Positions 59,882-64,000 of a DNA stretch of 64,000 nucleotides are shown here, piece after piece (position 1 is the first letter of the stretch; every line of letters begins with the position of its first letter). The DNA lies in the NCBI GenBank assembly GCA_035556195.1, contig DATMFK010000013.1:1-64000 (forward strand), read 5' to 3'. The notes below the pieces were generated by a model. That model was given only the letters and a program-made list of their open reading frames with translations. It was not told where the DNA came from and did not search any database. Source of the DNA: G016756615 sp035556195 (lineage in GTDB: Bacteria; Pseudomonadota; Alphaproteobacteria; Rhizobiales; Rhizobiaceae). A program made the translations under genes and the position numbers.

Positions 59882-61141
59882 TTACTTGAACTTGAACTGC
59901 ACCGGCTGGCCGGGAGAAGGCGGCTCGATCAGATCCGCCCCGGGCGTGAGCACGAAATCGGACACGCTCCAACCCGGATCGCCCTCGCCGGTGGCGAAAG
60001 TGATGTAGTTGACGTCCACGATCGCCTGGTGATCCTCCTTGCGGAAGACGCGCTTGCCCTTGGCCGTGTCGAATTCCATGCCTTCCATAGCCTTCGCGAC
60101 GGCAGCACCTTCGGTAGCTCCGGCTGCCTGGATCGCCTTCGCGTAGGCAAGCACGGCCGCATGTCCCTGCTCCAGATAGCCGGGCGGGAACTTGTCGCCG
60201 GTCTTCTCGACATAGCTCTCGTAGAGCTGCTTGCCGAGCGGGTTGTCCTGATAGGCGCCATAGTACCAGTGCATCGCCGTCCAGAAATTCGGCACCATGC
60301 GGGCGCCGAGCGCCTTGGGCACGTTGAACTCGTTGGCGCCGTCGGCGATCGCCTTGAACTTGCGATTGAGCCCCAGATTGGCCCCTTGCGCGAGCAGGGT
60401 GACGGCGTCGGAACCATTGGTGTTGTTGAACAGGCCGGTCGCGCGGGAACGCACCAGGGTGTTCAGCTGCGACTTGAAGTCCGTGGCGCCGAATTTGGTC
60501 AGGACGGGATCGACGATTTCCACGTCCTTCTTGGCGATCGCCGGATAGAATTCCTTGAGCCCGTCCGTGAAGCCGTCCCAGGACTGGTGGCCGTAGGCCG
60601 CGTCCGGGAAGATGCCGGTCCAGCTGGTGATATCGGGATACTTCTCGGCCATGACCCGCGCCAGGCCACGATAGCGCATGTAGGAATTGTCGCTGATCCG
60701 GAAGTACTTCGGGACGAAGCCCTCATGGGTCAGGGTATCGGCGATTGCCGCGCAAGAGATCAGGACGGCATCGTTCTGCTCGAGGAGCGGTGCCACCGCA
60801 AGCACCACAGCAGTCTGGATGGAGCCGAAGATGAGCTTGACGCCCTCGCCGAACAGCGACTGCGCCTGCGCCACCGCCTCCTGTCCGGTCGCCTTGTCGT
60901 CGCGGGCGACGATCTCGATCATGCGCCCGTTTATGCCGCCCGCGGCATTGATCTGCGCCGCCGCGATCTGAGCGCCCAACAAGGCCGGCGCGCCATTGAT
61001 TTCCTGCGCGCCCGAGAGCGGGCCGAGGAAGCCGAGCCTGATCGGCCCTTCCTGGGCCAATGCGGGGCTGAATTTCAGACCCGCCAGCGCCGCGCCGGCC
61101 GAGATTCCGGCCAAAAGCTTCCGACGTGAAATTTCATGCAT
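59882..61141 (-). CDS. Branched-chain-type substrate-binding protein, second copy
   Basis: The 419-residue periplasmic binding protein of the LivJ/HAAT class has a twin-arginine leader (EISRRKLLAGISAGAALAG). The mature protein starts near QEGPIRLGFLGPLSGAQEINGAP, and AAGGINGRMIEIVARDDKA and the Venus-flytrap hinge regions follow. It is clearly paralogous to the product of 62768-64000, sharing the PIRxGxLxPLSGAQ start and PGWSV/PGWAV end. The start at 61141 follows GGAGGAGACGACAAAC. It is flanked by SDR and acyl-CoA ligase genes. Confidence 0.92.
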   Translation of the reverse strand: MHEISRRKLLAGISAGAALAGLKFSPALAQEGPIRLGFLGPLSGAQEINGAPALLGAQIAAAQINAAGGINGRMIEIVARDDKATGQEAVAQAQSLFGEGVKLIFGSIQTAVVLAVAPLLEQNDAVLISCAAIADTLTHEGFVPKYFRISDNSYMRYRGLARVMAEKYPDITSWTGIFPDAAYGHQSWDGFTDGLKEFYPAIAKKDVEIVDPVLTKFGATDFKSQLNTLVRSRATGLFNNTNGSDAVTLLAQGANLGLNRKFKAIADGANEFNVPKALGARMVPNFWTAMHWYYGAYQDNPLGKQLYESYVEKTGDKFPPGYLEQGHAAVLAYAKAIQAAGATEGAAVAKAMEGMEFDTAKGKRVFRKEDHQAIVDVNYITFATGEGDPGWSVSDFVLTPGADLIEPPSPGQPVQFKFK

Positions 61142-61173
61142 GTTTGTCGTCTCCTCCGACGAACGGTTGCGGT

Positions 61174-61965
61174 TCAGCTCCACCAGCGGCCGCCATTGAC
61201 GATGAGCGATTGACCGGTGACGTATCGGCTCTGATCGCTGGCGAAGAAGATCACGGCGTTCGCGATGTCCTGCGGGTCGCCCGCGAAGGCCATCGGCGTC
61301 TCCTTGAGATAGGTTTCCCAGATCGGCAGCTTGTCAGCCGCGGCGGTGCGGATGGGCCCGGGGCAGACGGCATTGACGTTCACTTGGAACGGTGCGAGCT
61401 CGCGGGCGAGCGACCGCGTCAGGCCGATGACGCCGGCCTTCGCGGCCGCATAGTCGGCCACCCCCTGCGATCCCATATAGGCCGCTTCTGATGCGATCGA
61501 GACGATCTTGCCGCGGCCGCGCTCGCGCATCCCCGGCACCACCTGGCGGCAGCAGCTCATCATCGACATCAGGTTGAGATTGATGATGAAGTTCCACACT
61601 TCCGGCTCGGAGCACCAGAACTCCGACGCACGCTCGCGCGCGCTTTGACCGACATTGTTGAGCAGGATCTCGACCGTTCCGACGTCCTTGTCGATCCGGG
61701 CGAAAGCATCGACGATCGCCTCGTGCTTGGAGCAGTCGACCAGCATCGGATGGGCGGATTTGCCGAGCTTGCGGATCTCCTCCGCCGTTCCGTCCAACGC
61801 CTCTTCCTGGAGATCGATGACGACGACGTCGGCGCCGTGGCGCGCGAAGTGGATGGCCGAGGCGCGCCCGATGCCGTTGGCCGCACCGGTGACGACGGCG
61901 AGCTTGCCCGTGAAATCCGTCGTCGTGGCGACCGGTGCGGGGCTTCTTGGCTGATCCGCGCTCAT
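61174..61965 (-). CDS. Short-chain dehydrogenase/reductase (second of three)
   Basis: The 263-residue SDR has VTGAANGIGRASAIHF, VVIDLQEE (NAD-type acidic residue), NNVGQSARER, Ser in SIASEAAYMG, Tyr-Lys in ADYAAAKAG, and the C-terminal GQSLIVNGGRWW. It is coupled by ATGA overlap to the next SDR gene. Its two neighbours on either side encode the two binding proteins and SDRs, so the reactions are probably successive steps on one substrate. No specific substrate can be assigned. Confidence 0.9.
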   Translation of the reverse strand: MSADQPRSPAPVATTTDFTGKLAVVTGAANGIGRASAIHFARHGADVVVIDLQEEALDGTAEEIRKLGKSAHPMLVDCSKHEAIVDAFARIDKDVGTVEILLNNVGQSARERASEFWCSEPEVWNFIINLNLMSMMSCCRQVVPGMRERGRGKIVSIASEAAYMGSQGVADYAAAKAGVIGLTRSLARELAPFQVNVNAVCPGPIRTAAADKLPIWETYLKETPMAFAGDPQDIANAVIFFASDQSRYVTGQSLIVNGGRWWS

Positions 61966-62717
61966 GTGATGATCCCTCCATCCACAGTGTAGACACCGCC
62001 GGTGTTGTAGCTGGCCTCCTCGCTCAGCAGGAAAGCGACGAGCGCGGCGACTTCGCTCGGCTCTCCATTGCGTTCGATCGCGCGAAAACCGCTGCCCCAG
62101 GCGCCGGCGCCCGCCGTTGCGGCAAGATCGACCGTCATCTGGCTGTTGATCACGCCGGGTGCGATGGCATTGACCCGGATGCCGTGGCGCGCGTTCTCCA
62201 GCGCCGCCGAATTGCTCAACGCGACGACCGCCCGCTTCGAGGCGCCGTAGAGCGCCCGATCGGCGCGCGCTTTCAGCGCCGCGACGCTGGCGAAATTGAC
62301 GACCGCGCCGCCGCGCCCCTGCTTGATCATCTGCAGCAAGGCGGCGCGCATCGTCAGGAAGACGCCACGGACGTTGACGCGATAGATCAGGTCGAAGTCC
62401 TCGGGGCTGAGGCTGGTGATCGGACCCGAGGGACCTAGGATGCCGATCGCGTTGGCCAGCAAGTCGATCCCGCCGAAGATCTCGACCGCCCGGTCGATCA
62501 CGAATTGCGCGCCGTGCTCGTCCGCCAGATCGGCCTGTGCCGTGGCCAGCTTGGCGCCGGCGTAGCGCTCCGCGATCGCGGCGAGCGCATCGGCGTTGCG
62601 ATCGGCCAGCACGACGGAGCACCCTTCCTCGAGCAGCCGGGCCGCGACCGCCGACCCGATGGCCCCAGCGCCGCCGGACACCACGGCGACCTTGCCCTCG
62701 AGACCCTTGAATGCCAT
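61962..62717 (-). CDS. Short-chain dehydrogenase/reductase (third of three)
   Basis: The 251-residue SDR has VSGGAGAIGSAVAARLLEEG, VLADRNADAL, LANAIGILGPSGPI, Ser in NFASVAALK, Tyr-Lys in ALYGASKRA, and the C-terminal TGGVYTVDGG. The glycine motif begins GGAGAIG, slightly different from the other two SDRs. The ATG at 62717 lies 50 bases after the stop of the first binding-protein gene. Confidence 0.9.
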   Translation of the reverse strand: MAFKGLEGKVAVVSGGAGAIGSAVAARLLEEGCSVVLADRNADALAAIAERYAGAKLATAQADLADEHGAQFVIDRAVEIFGGIDLLANAIGILGPSGPITSLSPEDFDLIYRVNVRGVFLTMRAALLQMIKQGRGGAVVNFASVAALKARADRALYGASKRAVVALSNSAALENARHGIRVNAIAPGVINSQMTVDLAATAGAGAWGSGFRAIERNGEPSEVAALVAFLLSEEASYNTGGVYTVDGGIIT

Positions 62718-62767
62718 GCGAATACCTTCCCATAGGGCAGCGATCGCCGCCTCGCTCGTCGCTTCTG

Positions 62768-64000
62768 CTATTCCACCACGATCGCCTTGCCCGGCGTCGC
62801 CGGCCCGAGAAGGTCGGCGCCCGGCAGCTTGACATGGCTTTCGACGGCCCAGCCGGGCTCCTCTTCCTTCGGGCCGAGCTTGATGATGTTAATATCGGCG
62901 ACGACCTGATGGTCTTCCTTGCGGAAGGAAAGCGGCCCCTTGGCGCTCTCGAAATTGACATTCTCGAGCGCGGCGATGACGGCGTCCGTCTCCGTGTTGC
63001 CGGCGGCCTGTATGGCGTGAGCATAAGCGGTGATCGCCATATGGGCCGGTCCGACATAGCCGGTGGGAACCTTGTCTCCGGTTCGCTGGACATAGGCTTC
63101 GTAGAGCTCGCGTCCGGCTTTGATGTCCTGGTAGGATTCGTAGTACCAGTGGCTCCCGGACCAGAAATTGTTCGGCAGATTCTGCTTCAGCGTCTTCGCG
63201 AACAGGATCTCGCCGCTGAGATCCATGAAGACCTTGACCTTCTTGGCGAGCCCGAAAGGCCGGGCCTGGTTGAGCATTGTCAGCAGGTCTTCGCCGGTAA
63301 GCGACTGGTAGAGCCCCTGAACCGGTTGCCGCACGAGGCTGGCGATCTGGTTCTTGAAATCGATCGCCCCCCACTTGAACAGAACCGGGTCCGTGATCTC
63401 GACCTCCGTCTTGGCAATGCTCGGATAGAATTTCTTCAGCCCCGCCGAATAGGAGCGCCACAAGGCGTGCCCGAATTCGACGTCGGGCAGGATACCGCCC
63501 CAGTTCGTAACGTCCGGATGCCGTTCAGCGACGAGTTGCGCCTGCGCCTGGGCCCGGCTGTAGGCGCTGTCGGTGATGCGGAAGAAGTTGCGGTTGAAGG
63601 ACTCGTGCGTCAACGAGTCGGCCACCGAGCCGATCGTCATGAAGACGCTCTTCGATTCCGGCATGATACCCGCGACCGAAAGGGCCGAAGGCGTGTTCAG
63701 GCCGCCGATCACGAGATTGATCCCCTGCCCGGTCAGCTCCTTGGCCGCCGCAATCGCCGCATTGGGGTTCGCCTTGTCGTCCTGATAGATGATCTCCAGC
63801 GTGCGTCCCATGATGCCGCCGGCGGCATTGATCTGGTCGACGGCGATCTGCGCCGACAACTGGCAGTCCGCCGAATAGGTCGACTGCGCGCCTGAAAGCG
63901 GCAAGAGGATACCGATGCGGATCGGATCCTTGGACTGGGCCCATGCCCTGGTGGTGAAGCCGGTCGCGGCTGCCCCGATGGCCGCGGCGCCGGCGCCCAC
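62768..64000 (-). CDS. Branched-chain-type substrate-binding protein, first copy (5' partial)
   Basis: About 410 residues are visible and the gene runs off the right edge. The window holds the hydrophobic part of a leader peptide (GAGAAAIGAAATGFTTRAWA) but not its charged start, which may carry a twin-arginine motif as in its paralogue. The mature protein begins QSKDPIRIGILLPLSGAQSTYS and has AAGGIMGRTLEIIYQDDKA and HWYYESYQDIKAGRELYEAYV. It is a HAAT-class periplasmic binding protein, paralogous to the product of 59882-61141. Confidence 0.9.
   Translation of the reverse strand: MGAGAAAIGAAATGFTTRAWAQSKDPIRIGILLPLSGAQSTYSADCQLSAQIAVDQINAAGGIMGRTLEIIYQDDKANPNAAIAAAKELTGQGINLVIGGLNTPSALSVAGIMPESKSVFMTIGSVADSLTHESFNRNFFRITDSAYSRAQAQAQLVAERHPDVTNWGGILPDVEFGHALWRSYSAGLKKFYPSIAKTEVEITDPVLFKWGAIDFKNQIASLVRQPVQGLYQSLTGEDLLTMLNQARPFGLAKKVKVFMDLSGEILFAKTLKQNLPNNFWSGSHWYYESYQDIKAGRELYEAYVQRTGDKVPTGYVGPAHMAITAYAHAIQAAGNTETDAVIAALENVNFESAKGPLSFRKEDHQVVADINIIKLGPKEEEPGWAVESHVKLPGADLLGPATPGKAIVVE

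Overview
The window reads as a chromosomal segment of a high-GC alphaproteobacterium of the order Hyphomicrobiales (Rhizobiales), most like the Mesorhizobium/Aminobacter/Phyllobacteriaceae group. The reasons are: the hemY-mic60-hemD-hemC block divergent from tsaD-gpsA-yciI-EVE; a CenR-type response regulator; a glnK-amtB pair; PE-LIG-POL LigD with Ku; several FrcA/FrcC- and Liv-type ABC transporters; and rhizobial mosaic palindromic repeats in almost every large intergenic gap. The assignment is an inference from gene content and protein resemblance. No database search was run.

Layout. 1-2184: end of a TRAP transporter large permease overlapping an L-idonate 5-dehydrogenase-like gene. 2274-3068: a membrane protein of unknown function. 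3193-9552: a DNA-end-joining island made of a DUF763 protein with a helix-hairpin-helix, LigD, Ku and a protein that appears to join BRCT, MerR-like and TPR parts. 9820-14854: an alpha/beta hydrolase overlapping exonuclease III, peptidase T, a K+-channel-like protein, a D-galactose 1-dehydrogenase-like enzyme and a small unknown protein. 14959-22752: one long minus-strand cluster (ROK regulator, M20 deacylase, two tandem sugar-binding proteins, permease, YhfX-like PLP enzyme, ATPase), led by a perfect 11-bp inverted repeat that overlaps its promoter. 23077-29125: glutamine amidotransferase, TerB-like protein, HemY, Mic60-like protein, HemD, HemC. 29257-32857: TsaD, GpsA, YciI, EVE and an ETF-beta methyltransferase-like enzyme. 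32867-40473: L,D-transpeptidase, CenR-like regulator, cyclic-nucleotide-binding protein, second exonuclease III, LolA, FtsK and two unknown proteins. 40659-44920: AmtB and GlnK with a sigma-54 promoter, TesB, and a UbiH-type hydroxylase. 45705-48061: NfeD and a stomatin-like SPFH protein. 48467-64000: a minus-strand catabolic cluster with a complete Liv-type ABC transporter, two substrate-binding proteins, an acyl-CoA ligase, paired acyl-CoA dehydrogenases, an unusual enoyl-CoA hydratase-family protein, three SDRs, a VOC protein and a GMC oxidoreductase.

The best leads for undescribed biology are the extended NHEJ island, the ROK-controlled transporter cluster with its M20 and YhfX-like enzymes, and the HAAT/beta-oxidation-like cluster. 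Both transporter clusters carry two tandem paralogous binding proteins. The non-coding DNA holds at least six copies of one large palindromic element. Some copies are bracketed by a second repeat family. An orphan plus-strand terminator upstream of ftsK suggests an unannotated small RNA. No tRNA, rRNA, CRISPR array, phage or transposase gene was seen.
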